A stretch of DNA of 5,389 bases from an uncultured Lachnospiraceae bacterium. Its GTDB lineage: Bacteria; Bacillota; Clostridia; Lachnospirales; Lachnospiraceae. The notes beneath the pieces are model-generated. The model saw only the letters and a program-made list of their open reading frames with translations. It had not been told where the DNA came from and ran no database searches. Positions within the stretch are counted from its first letter, which is position 1, and every line of letters starts with the position of its first letter. A program made the position numbers and the translations under genes. The stretch is taken from positions 1 to 5,389 of the forward strand of contig CATYEA010000147.1 of NCBI GenBank assembly GCA_958405355.1, read 5' to 3'. This document shows positions 1 through 5,389 of the stretch, one piece after another.

Positions 1-1367
1 TTTAAAATAAAAAGGATTGCCAACACATACATAAGCGCTCCAATTTTTTTCTCTTTGTACTTTCCGGTCAGGAGATTAATTGCCACATAGGAAATGACGC
101 CCATGGAAATACCTTCGGAAATACTGTAGAAAAATGGCATAGCTGCAATACAGATATAGCACGGAATGGCTTCACTGTAATCTGTAAAATCAATATTTAC
201 CACATTGCTCAGCATGTAAAATCCGACAATGATCAGCGCCGGAGCCGTTGCAAAGGACGGTATCGCCAAAAAAACAGGTGAAAGAAGCAGTGACAATGCA
301 AAAAGTATAGCTGTTGTCAATGCTGTCAGTCCCGTGCGTCCTCCCTCAGTAACACCGGAAGCGCTTTCCACAAATGTTGTTGTTGTCGATGTACCGAGAA
401 TTGCACCGAAAGTCGTACCAACCGCATCCGCCATCAAAGCACCTTTAATTCTCGGAAGTTTTCCTTCTTCATCAAGCATTCCGGCCTTTGTAGATACACC
501 GATCAAAGTTCCAAGTGTATCAAAAATATCGACAAATAAAAATGCAAAAACAACAACAAAGAAATTCAATGAAAATACATTTGAAAAATCCAGTTTAAAA
601 AATACCGGAGCCAGACTCGGAATGGAAATCCCATTGCTGAAATCCGGAAGCAGATCATAAAATCCAAGTTCCGGATTCGGCACATAAAGACCTGTAAACT
701 GGCAGATAATTCCAAGAATCCAAGTGATTAAAATACCCCAGAGAATATTTCCTTTAATATCTTTAATGACCAAAATGGCTGTGATGATCACACCGATGAT
801 TGCCAGAAGCACTGTGATTCCCACATCATTGAAGGTCGCATTCACACCGTTGGCCAGATTATAGCCCTCCACAGAAAATAATTCCAATAGGGTGGCCCCA
901 CCGACAACTATATTTGCATTCTGTAGTCCAATAAAGGCGATAAACAAGCCGATACCCACACTGACGGCTGATTTCAGGTTCATCGGAATGGCATTAAAAA
1001 TAGCTTCCCGGACATTGGTCACCGAAAGAACGATAAATACAAGGCCTTCGACAAATACGGCCGTCAATGCCGTCTGCCAGGAATAGCCCATGCCGAGAAC
1101 AACCGTATAGGCAAAATAGGCATTAAGTCCCATACCCGGAGCCAGTGCAAATGGATAATTTGCAAACAAGGCCATACATAAAGTTCCAATGAAAGCCGCT
1201 ACTGCTGTTGCTGTAAAAACAGCCCCCTGATCCATACCTGCTGCTGCAAGAATACCCGGATTTACCGCAAGAATATAGGCCATTGTCATAAAAGTCGTAA
1301 TACCGGCCAATACTTCCGTCTTCACCGTTGTGTTATTTTCTTTGAGCTTAAAAAGCTTTTCCAACAT
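1..1367 (-). CDS. NCS2 family purine base permease (AzgA/PbuG-like), 3' end outside window
   Basis: Inner-membrane proton symporter for purine bases (adenine, guanine or hypoxanthine), used for purine salvage. The reading frame opens at ATG 1367-1365 and stays open to the window edge, giving 455 residues. Family members are about 430-480 residues, so only a short tail should be missing. Seen: a start of the form MLEKLFKLKENNTTVKTE; TTFMTMAYILAVNPGIL at about residues 24-40; PGMGLNAYFAYT at 77-88; the family signature DIFDTLGTLIG at about 280-290; and FVESASGVTEGGRTGL at about 332-347. Hydrophobic membrane segments run through the whole length. These motifs separate AzgA-like proteins from the UraA/xanthine branch, but they do not fix the substrate, so PbuG, PbuO or an adenine carrier all remain possible. 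A G-rich ribosome site (GGGGGG, 1376-1381) lies 8 bases before the ATG. The gene follows the hydrolase gene on the same strand but has its own promoter. Confidence 0.93.
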   Translation of the reverse strand, partial: MLEKLFKLKENNTTVKTEVLAGITTFMTMAYILAVNPGILAAAGMDQGAVFTATAVAAFIGTLCMALFANYPFALAPGMGLNAYFAYTVVLGMGYSWQTALTAVFVEGLVFIVLSVTNVREAIFNAIPMNLKSAVSVGIGLFIAFIGLQNANIVVGGATLLELFSVEGYNLANGVNATFNDVGITVLLAIIGVIITAILVIKDIKGNILWGILITWILGIICQFTGLYVPNPELGFYDLLPDFSNGISIPSLAPVFFKLDFSNVFSLNFFVVVFAFLFVDIFDTLGTLIGVSTKAGMLDEEGKLPRIKGALMADAVGTTFGAILGTSTTTTFVESASGVTEGGRTGLTALTTAILFALSLLLSPVFLAIPSFATAPALIIVGFYMLSNVVNIDFTDYSEAIPCYICIAAMPFFYSISEGISMGVISYVAINLLTGKYKEKKIGALMYVLAILFIL

Positions 1368-1405
1368 TTCTTTTTCCCCCCGTAATTTTATTAGCAATAA
1401 CATAC

Positions 1406-1434
1406 ATCATAAAAGATTAATCCATCTGCGTCAA
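1406..1434 (-). promoter_or_regulatory. Sigma-A-type promoter of the purine permease
   Basis: Reading the minus strand, TTGACG (1434-1429) and TATGAT (1411-1406) are separated by exactly 17 bases, a near-consensus housekeeping promoter. The predicted transcript starts near 1399, leaving a leader of only about 30 bases before the ATG. A 6-bp inverted repeat (CAAATT / AATTTG, 1436-1452) directly abuts the -35 box. It could be an operator, or a weak hairpin after the hydrolase stop codon, but it lacks the T-run of a terminator and may be chance in AT-rich DNA. No PurR-box-like site was recognised. Confidence 0.7.
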
Positions 1435-1457
1435 CCAAATTTCTACAATTTGAGACT

Positions 1458-2279
1458 TTAAAATTCAATGATATCTCCGCTATGGACATAAATGAGCTGG
1501 TCACCCATAATTTCTTTCATTGTCTCAAAAGGAATCTGGTCCGTACAATGTCCCGTATAAAACCGAGTCCGACAGTTTTTAAGTTCTGCCGCTGTCTCCC
1601 GGATGACGGCCAGATTTTCTTCAGAATAGCCATGGTGCTGCATCATATGAAAGCCGCTAACCACCACATTCGGCTCCCGTTTCCGAAGTTCCTTATAAGT
1701 ATCCAGTATATTTAAAATGCCATTATGGGCACAGCCAGAAACAAGTATCTCTTTCCCCTCACAGCAGATGACCAGGTACTGTTCATGGGAAAAATCATCC
1801 TGTATATAATCTTCACCTTTCCTGCATTTTAAAGAGTTGTTTCCCGAAGGCCAAAGCCGCCACCCGGTGACATTGGTAAACAAAAACAGTTCTTCGTCAA
1901 TTTTCAAATTACCGTCCACCGGAATCACCTGAGAATAATTCTGAATCTCCGGTGAAATGCCAATGTATCTTTCATTTTTATGTCCCTTATGATAAAAATT
2001 CCCAAAAGCAGCCGTTCTTATGTATATTCTCGCATTTGAATTTATTTTTACGAAGGCCGGAATCCCGCCGCCATGGTCATAATGTCCATGACTTAAAATC
2101 ACCGTGTCCACGGCCGCCAAATCCACACCCAAAATTTCTGCATTCCGTATAAAGGCATCCGTTGCTCCCGTATCCACCAACAATTTATGTTTTCCCGTTT
2201 CGATATAAAAGCTCAGGCCATGTTCACTGGCACAGCCGCTGCATCCTTCTGTATTCTCAATTAAATTCACTATTTTCAC
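1458..2279 (-). CDS. MBL-fold metallo-hydrolase, COG1237 / DHPS-like type
   Basis: A 273-residue cytoplasmic metal-dependent hydrolase of the metallo-beta-lactamase fold, with no signal peptide or membrane segment. Seen: DTGAT at 36-40, then the metal-binding SHGHYDHGGG at 63-72 (His64, His66, Asp68, His69). Further likely ligands are His185 in SGCAHNGILNIL, His211 in VVSGFHMM and His244 in YTGHCT. The ending GDQLIYVHSGDIIEF is typical of COG1237. That family includes the archaeal enzyme named for dihydropterin-ribofuranosyl-aminobenzene-phosphate synthesis, and bacterial members often carry this name by transfer. A methanopterin role is not expected here, so the substrate is unknown. The start is GTG (2279-2277), chosen because a strong AAAGGGAGGG sits 6 bases before it and the N-terminus MKIVNLIENTEGC fits the family. 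It is divergent from the Fe-S protein gene, with 103 bases between the starts. Confidence 0.9.
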   Translation of the reverse strand: MKIVNLIENTEGCSGCASEHGLSFYIETGKHKLLVDTGATDAFIRNAEILGVDLAAVDTVILSHGHYDHGGGIPAFVKINSNARIYIRTAAFGNFYHKGHKNERYIGISPEIQNYSQVIPVDGNLKIDEELFLFTNVTGWRLWPSGNNSLKCRKGEDYIQDDFSHEQYLVICCEGKEILVSGCAHNGILNILDTYKELRKREPNVVVSGFHMMQHHGYSEENLAVIRETAAELKNCRTRFYTGHCTDQIPFETMKEIMGDQLIYVHSGDIIEF

Positions 2280-2285
2280 AAATTT

Positions 2286-2295
2286 CCCTCCCTTT
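2286..2295 (-). promoter_or_regulatory. Ribosome binding site fixing the GTG start of the MBL hydrolase
   Basis: On the minus strand AAAGGGAGGG ends at 2286, followed by six bases (AAATTT) and then GTG at 2279-2277. This is a strong Shine-Dalgarno match at good spacing. There is no ATG alternative nearby that would keep the family's N-terminal DTG and HxHxDH spacing, so GTG is accepted as the start. Confidence 0.75.
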
Positions 2296-2302
2296 AAATT
2301 TT

Positions 2303-2311
2303 ATTATATCA
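2303..2311 (-). promoter_or_regulatory. Extended -10 promoter of the MBL hydrolase
   Basis: The minus strand carries TGATATAAT (2311-2303), a perfect TATAAT with the extended TGn motif. No good -35 box is present: the hexamer 17 bases upstream is TATCGT, a poor match. An extended -10 can compensate for that. The presumed -35 region overlaps the -35 box of the divergent Fe-S gene promoter, so polymerase binding to the two promoters may compete. The predicted leader is short, about 15-20 bases. Confidence 0.55.
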
Positions 2312-2322
2312 TGCAAAATAAA

Positions 2323-2351
2323 GTGACGATAGAATATTTTAATGATAAAAT
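2323..2351 (+). promoter_or_regulatory. Promoter of the 4Fe-4S membrane protein
   Basis: GTGACG (2323-2328, four of six consensus bases) and TAAAAT (2346-2351) are spaced by 17 bases. TGA directly before the -10 box makes it an extended -10. Transcription would begin near 2358, about 25 bases before the ATG at 2383. Because this promoter lies after 2311, the longer reading frame opening at 2311 cannot be translated from it. Confidence 0.55.
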
Positions 2352-2352
2352 A
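2335..2352. repeat. AT-rich dyad over the -10 box, possible operator
   Basis: TATTTTA (2335-2341) and TAAAATA (2346-2352) form a perfect 7-bp inverted repeat around ATGA. The right arm covers the -10 box of the Fe-S gene, where a repressor would be expected to bind. Both arms consist only of A and T in an AT-rich spacer, so chance is a real alternative. No known regulator site was recognised. Confidence 0.3.
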
Positions 2353-2382
2353 GAACTATCAAAAACGAAAGAAGGAAACTCT

Positions 2383-3216
2383 ATGAACACCTTGAAAAAG
2401 TATGCCCCTGCCCTCATCTTTTTCGCAATTTTTGAAACCATTGCCATCACCCTATGGCAGACTTTGGACAATATTTTTTATTTATTCAATTTTACATATA
2501 TCGGAGGTTTTCTTTGCCTTGGTCTGTGTCTGTATATCAAAAAATTTAAGTATGCCCGTCTTGTCGTTCAGCTTGGTGTTGGCCTGTATATGCTTGTTTA
2601 TCTCGGCCTTCTTTCCAATGAAAATATGCAGATTGAGGGATTCTGGTATTACCTGTTCATGGGTGTTTTTGAAGCGGCCACCATCCATTATGCGGTCGCC
2701 AAGATCTTCGGTCCCCTGTTTTTTGGCCGGGGCTGGTGCGGATATGCCTGCTGGACAGCCATGATTCTGGATCTTCTGCCATTTAAACACCCGAATACTC
2801 CGAGAAAAAATATTGGTTTTATCCGTTATATTACGTTTACTCTGGCTTTTCTTTTCGTCGGTGCCCTTTTCCTTTTCCATGTGCCAAATATCGAACGGAT
2901 TATGTTCTACAGCTTTATCATCGGAAATATCCTCTACTATATCGCAGGCATCAGTCTGGCCTTTGCTTTCAAGGACAACCGGGCCTTCTGCAAATATATC
3001 TGCCCGATTACTGTATTTTTAAAGCCAATGAGCTACTTCGCCCGGATTCGGATTACTGTGGATGAGGAAAAATGTATTTCCTGCGGAAAATGCAAACGGC
3101 TCTGCCCGATGAATGTGGACATGCTTGATAATGCCAGAAGCCGTGAAAACGGCACCGAATGTATTCTCTGCATGAGCTGCGTGGACAATTGCCCGAAAAA
3201 AGCACTCCACAGTTAA
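2383..3216 (+). CDS. 4Fe-4S binding integral membrane protein (NapH/CcoG-like)
   Basis: Probable membrane-bound electron-transfer protein of 277 residues. About five or six hydrophobic segments are seen, at roughly 8-25, 31-52, 58-77, 88-107, 147-166 and 173-195. The loop after the fourth holds GRGWCGYAC (Cys119, Cys123), a hallmark of the NapH/NosR/CcoG-like family. After the last segment comes CKYICP (Cys203, Cys207). A ferredoxin domain follows with two full CxxCxxCxxxCP sets: Cys231/234/237/241 and Cys260/263/266/270. This is enough for two [4Fe-4S] clusters, and the clusters should face the cytoplasm. The start at 2383 was chosen over an in-frame ATG at 2311 because GAAGGA lies 6 bases before it and the predicted promoter lies between the two. 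No dehydrogenase, reductase or maturation partner is next to it, so the donor and acceptor are unknown. No terminator is visible before the downstream ABC-F gene, so read-through is possible. Confidence 0.88.
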   Translation: MNTLKKYAPALIFFAIFETIAITLWQTLDNIFYLFNFTYIGGFLCLGLCLYIKKFKYARLVVQLGVGLYMLVYLGLLSNENMQIEGFWYYLFMGVFEAATIHYAVAKIFGPLFFGRGWCGYACWTAMILDLLPFKHPNTPRKNIGFIRYITFTLAFLFVGALFLFHVPNIERIMFYSFIIGNILYYIAGISLAFAFKDNRAFCKYICPITVFLKPMSYFARIRITVDEEKCISCGKCKRLCPMNVDMLDNARSRENGTECILCMSCVDNCPKKALHS

Positions 3217-3235
3217 TAATTCTGCTGGAAAGTTC

Positions 3236-3263
3236 TTGCAAATTCAGGGATTTTCGATAAAAT
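3236..3263 (+). promoter_or_regulatory. Promoter of the ABC-F gene
   Basis: TTGCAA (3236-3241) and TAAAAT (3258-3263) are separated by 16 bases in the 93-base gap after the Fe-S gene. Transcription would start near 3270, about 40 bases before the ATG. The leader shows no stem-loop attenuator or leader peptide of the kind found before antibiotic-resistance ABC-F genes. The 12-mer GATAAAATAGAA over this -10 box (3256-3267) also occurs over the -10 box of the upstream Fe-S gene (2344-2355). Confidence 0.5.
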
Positions 3264-3309
3264 AGAATACGTGTCATTTGATAGAACAACTACAGAAAGG
3301 TATTGAAAC

Positions 3310-4953
3310 ATGATTAGTGCAAACAATGTGACTCTTCGTTTAGGAAAACGTGCGTTATTTGAAGATGTGAATATTAAATTTACCGAAGGCAACTGCTATG
3401 GTCTGATTGGTGCCAACGGTGCCGGAAAATCCACTTTCTTGAAAATTCTTTCCGGAAAGCTGGAACCGAGCAAAGGCGATATTACCATGAATCAGGGAGA
3501 GCGCCTCTCCGTACTTGAGCAGGACCACTATAAATATGATGATTTCCAGGTTCTCGATACAGTAATCATGGGGAATGCCCGCCTTTATGAAATTATGAAA
3601 GAAAAAGACGCTATTTATATGAAGGAAGATTTCACCGAAGCCGACGGTATCCGCGCCAGCGAACTGGAAGGGGAATTTGCCGAATTGAACGGATGGGAAG
3701 CAGAAAGTGATGCGGCCATCCTTTTAAATGGCCTCGGTATTGAACCGGATCTCCACTATGCCATGATGCGTGACCTGGACGGCGGACAGAAAGTCAAAGT
3801 CCTCCTGGCCAAAGCCCTCTTTGGCAATCCGGATGTTCTGCTTTTGGACGAGCCGACCAACCACCTGGATCTGGATGCCATTGCATGGCTGGAAGAATTC
3901 CTCATTAATTTTGATAATACAGTCATCGTCGTATCCCACGACCGTTATTTCTTAAATAAAGTCTGTACCCATATTGCGGACATCGATTATGGCAAAATTC
4001 AGCTCTACGCCGGAAACTATGATTTCTGGTACGAATCCAGCCAGTTGATGATTAAACAGATGAAGGAAGCCAATAAGAAAAAAGAAGAGAAAATCAAAGA
4101 ACTTCAGGAATTTATCCAGCGGTTCAGCGCCAATGCTTCCAAATCCAAGCAGGCAACTTCCCGTAAAAGGGCACTTGAAAAAATCGAATTGGATGAAATC
4201 CGGCCTTCAAGCCGTAAATATCCATATATTGACTTCAAGCCAAACCGGGAAATCGGAAACGAAGTCCTCATGGTCGATGGTATTTCCAAAACCATCGACG
4301 GTGTAAAGATGCTGGACAATATTTCCTTTACTCTGGGACATGATGATAAAGTGGCCTTTGTAGGACCAAATGTCAACGCCACCACTACTTTATTCAAAAT
4401 TCTGGCTGGCGAGATGGAACCGGATGAAGGAACCTATAAATGGGGCGTAACCACCTCCCAGGCCTATTTCCCGAAGGACAATACAAAGGAATTTGCCAGT
4501 GACGACACCATCGTTGACTGGATGATGCCTTGGTCTCCGGAAAAAGATGTTACCTATGTCCGCGGCTTCCTCGGCCGTATGCTCTTCTCCGGTGACGACG
4601 GCCTGAAACGGGTCAATGTGCTTTCCGGCGGCGAGCGGGTGCGCTGTATGCTCTCCCGCATGATGATGTCCGGTGCCAACACGATGATTCTTGATGAGCC
4701 GACGAACCACCTGGACATGGAATCTATTACAGCCCTGAACAACGGTCTGATCAAATATCCGGGCGTCCTGCTCTTCACATCCCAGGACCACCAGTTCGTT
4801 CAGACAACCGCCAACCGTATTATGGAAATTACTCCTGGCGGCCTCATCGATAAACAATGTACTTATGATGAATATCTGGAAAATGATGAACTGGCTAGAA
4901 AGCGTCAGGTCATGAATATGGATGAACAAATTGAAGATGAAAACGAAGAATAG
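3310..4953 (+). CDS. ykpA: ABC-F family ATPase, YkpA/YbiT type
   Basis: Soluble 547-residue protein with two ATP-binding cassettes and no membrane domain. ABC-F proteins bind the ribosomal E site and ease stalled translation; the precise role of the YkpA/YbiT branch is not settled. First cassette: Walker A GANGAGKST (34-42, Lys40), signature region LDGGQK (156-161), Walker B VLLLDEPTNHLD (176-187) and switch His210 in SHDR. A charged linker spans about 240-310, rich in Lys and Glu, with the sequence ASKSKQATSRKRALEKIE. Second cassette: GPNVNATTT (352-360) in place of Walker A, intact signature LSGGE (438-442), intact Walker B TMILDEPTNHLD (458-469) and SQDHQF (491-496) at the switch loop. So the second Walker A lacks its Lys (Thr358), the switch His is Gln492, and the first signature Ser is Asp157. 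All three belong to one composite ATP site. An acidic tail ends the protein. AGAAAGG lies 9 bases before the ATG. Resistance-type ABC-F proteins are a less likely alternative. Confidence 0.93.
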   Translation: MISANNVTLRLGKRALFEDVNIKFTEGNCYGLIGANGAGKSTFLKILSGKLEPSKGDITMNQGERLSVLEQDHYKYDDFQVLDTVIMGNARLYEIMKEKDAIYMKEDFTEADGIRASELEGEFAELNGWEAESDAAILLNGLGIEPDLHYAMMRDLDGGQKVKVLLAKALFGNPDVLLLDEPTNHLDLDAIAWLEEFLINFDNTVIVVSHDRYFLNKVCTHIADIDYGKIQLYAGNYDFWYESSQLMIKQMKEANKKKEEKIKELQEFIQRFSANASKSKQATSRKRALEKIELDEIRPSSRKYPYIDFKPNREIGNEVLMVDGISKTIDGVKMLDNISFTLGHDDKVAFVGPNVNATTTLFKILAGEMEPDEGTYKWGVTTSQAYFPKDNTKEFASDDTIVDWMMPWSPEKDVTYVRGFLGRMLFSGDDGLKRVNVLSGGERVRCMLSRMMMSGANTMILDEPTNHLDMESITALNNGLIKYPGVLLFTSQDHQFVQTTANRIMEITPGGLIDKQCTYDEYLENDELARKRQVMNMDEQIEDENEE

Positions 4954-4972
4954 ATATCTGTAACCAAACAGG

Positions 4973-5015
4973 CCCTTTATCTGCCGCTATTCCGGCAAAT
5001 AAAGGGTTTTGTTTT
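4973..5015 (+). terminator. Intrinsic terminator of the ABC-F gene, probably bidirectional
   Basis: CCCTTTATCTGCCG (4973-4986) pairs with CGGCAAATAAAGGG (4993-5006), a 14-bp stem with one C-A mismatch and a six-base loop. TTTTGTTTT (5007-5015) follows. It begins 19 bases after the ABC-F stop codon. The T-run overlaps the stop codon of the converging nucleotidyltransferase gene (5016-5014). Read from that side, the hairpin immediately follows the stop and leads into a modestly T-rich tract, so it may end both transcripts. Confidence 0.9.
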
Positions 5016-5389
5016 ACTCAACATGTATCTCGTTCCATCGCTTTGTTTCTTTACTCCACACTCTTTCAAATGGTGTCGCATCGTTTATAGATACAACCAA
5101 TGGTTCAAGTAATATCTTTATTAAATTTATGGTTTTGATAAAGTCCACATGAATCATAGCTTTTTTCTTTTTTATAAATGCATTCCATCTGTTTTGTCGA
5201 ATTTTATCTTCCGCGAATCCTTGTTCAAAGACGATTATATCGTCAAAATCCGTTCCTCTGTAAGTAAATGTCTCTGCAATCGCATTTTTTAATTTGCTGC
5301 CATCTAAAGTGTAAGCACAAGCCAGCACATAAATATCATAAAAATCTTTGTATCTGCTATTAGCAAGGCCAAGAGAAACAATTGCTTCA
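5014..5389 (-). CDS. AbiEii/AbiGii-type nucleotidyltransferase toxin, C-terminal fragment
   Basis: The frame is open from the right edge to TAA (5016-5014), giving about 124 residues of the C-terminal half; the start lies outside the window. An internal GTG at 5328 is not taken as a start, because the family motif lies before it. Seen at the window's N-terminal side: EAIVSLGLANSRYKDFYDIY, where the R-x-K-D-F-Y-D-I core matches the conserved late motif of AbiEii proteins (usually near KLxA...R.KDhhDI). It is followed by a hydrophobic stretch, then DGSKLKNAIAETFTYRGT. The end, with LEPLV and two spaced Trp residues, also fits. AbiEii is the toxin of type IV toxin-antitoxin and phage-abortive systems, transferring nucleotides to RNA targets. 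Its antitoxin AbiEi is normally encoded just upstream, here beyond 5389. The GC-binding and catalytic N-terminal motifs (GGT..., D-x-D) cannot be inspected. The DNA is visibly AT-rich (16 of 60 G+C at 5101-5160 by hand count), unlike the ABC-F gene. Confidence 0.78.
   Translation of the reverse strand, partial: EAIVSLGLANSRYKDFYDIYVLACAYTLDGSKLKNAIAETFTYRGTDFDDIIVFEQGFAEDKIRQNRWNAFIKKKKAMIHVDFIKTINLIKILLEPLVVSINDATPFERVWSKETKRWNEIHVE

Noticed and set aside
229..660. 143-codon open frame on the plus strand
   Set aside because: It is the antisense shadow of the permease, whose motifs and membrane pattern are clear on the minus strand. Its Ala/Ser/Thr/Val-rich product resembles no family and has no ribosome site.
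2311..2382. 24-codon N-terminal extension of the Fe-S protein
   Set aside because: The in-frame ATG at 2311 has no ribosome site and lies upstream of the predicted promoter. The ATG at 2383 has GAAGGA at good spacing and starts directly before the first membrane segment.
2482..2880. 132-codon open frame on the minus strand
   Set aside because: It is antisense to the membrane part of the Fe-S protein. Its Lys-rich product is what the complement of Phe/Leu-rich membrane codons gives.
3217..3309. Riboswitch, attenuator or terminator between the Fe-S and ABC-F genes
   Set aside because: No stem of useful length and no T-run after a hairpin was found; only a promoter and a ribosome site are supported.
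4390..4929. 179-codon open frame on the minus strand
   Set aside because: It lies wholly antisense to the second ABC-F cassette, and the product is a His- and Val-rich mix with no recognisable motif.
5014..5328. 104-residue stand-alone protein starting at GTG 5328
   Set aside because: The frame continues to the window edge and the residues before 5328 form the conserved RYKDFYDIY motif, so the real start lies outside the window.
1..5389. CRISPR arrays, tRNA or rRNA genes, insertion sequences
   Set aside because: No spaced direct repeats, tRNA-like cloverleaf, rRNA stretch, transposase motif or terminal inverted repeats were seen on either strand.

Overview
The window looks like chromosome from a gut-type Clostridia species, most likely Lachnospiraceae. 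Coding sequence is moderate in GC and spacers are AT-rich. Promoters are sigma-A-like, start codons follow purine-rich Shine-Dalgarno sequences, and the ABC-F protein is of the YkpA/YbiT type I associate with that family. This placement is inference from protein style; no rRNA or other marker is present.

Layout. (1) 1-1367, minus strand: an almost complete AzgA/PbuG-type purine base permease whose last codons lie beyond the left edge. It has its own strong promoter just upstream. (2) 1458-2279, minus strand: a metallo-beta-lactamase-fold hydrolase of the COG1237 type, starting at GTG. (3) 2280-2382: a short divergent promoter region with an AT-rich dyad over one -10 box. (4) 2383-3216, plus strand: a membrane protein with two C-terminal [4Fe-4S] clusters and two further CxxxC sites, related to the NapH/CcoG-like ferredoxins. 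(5) 3310-4953, plus strand: an ABC-F ATPase with its own promoter. One of its two composite ATP sites is eroded. (6) 4973-5015: a strong intrinsic terminator, probably used from both sides. (7) 5014-5389, minus strand: the C-terminal part of an AbiEii/AbiGii-type nucleotidyltransferase toxin that runs in from beyond the right edge.

The genes do not form one pathway. The first five transcription-related units look like ordinary housekeeping or metabolic genes, each with its own promoter. The right edge is probably the border of an accessory defence or toxin-antitoxin locus, because the AbiEii segment is visibly more AT-rich than the ABC-F gene. No rRNA, tRNA, CRISPR array, insertion sequence or riboswitch could be supported. 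The points most worth a second look are the one-sided decay of the ABC-F ATP site and the truncated AbiE-type locus. I did not find a convincing wholly new system inside these 5.4 kb.
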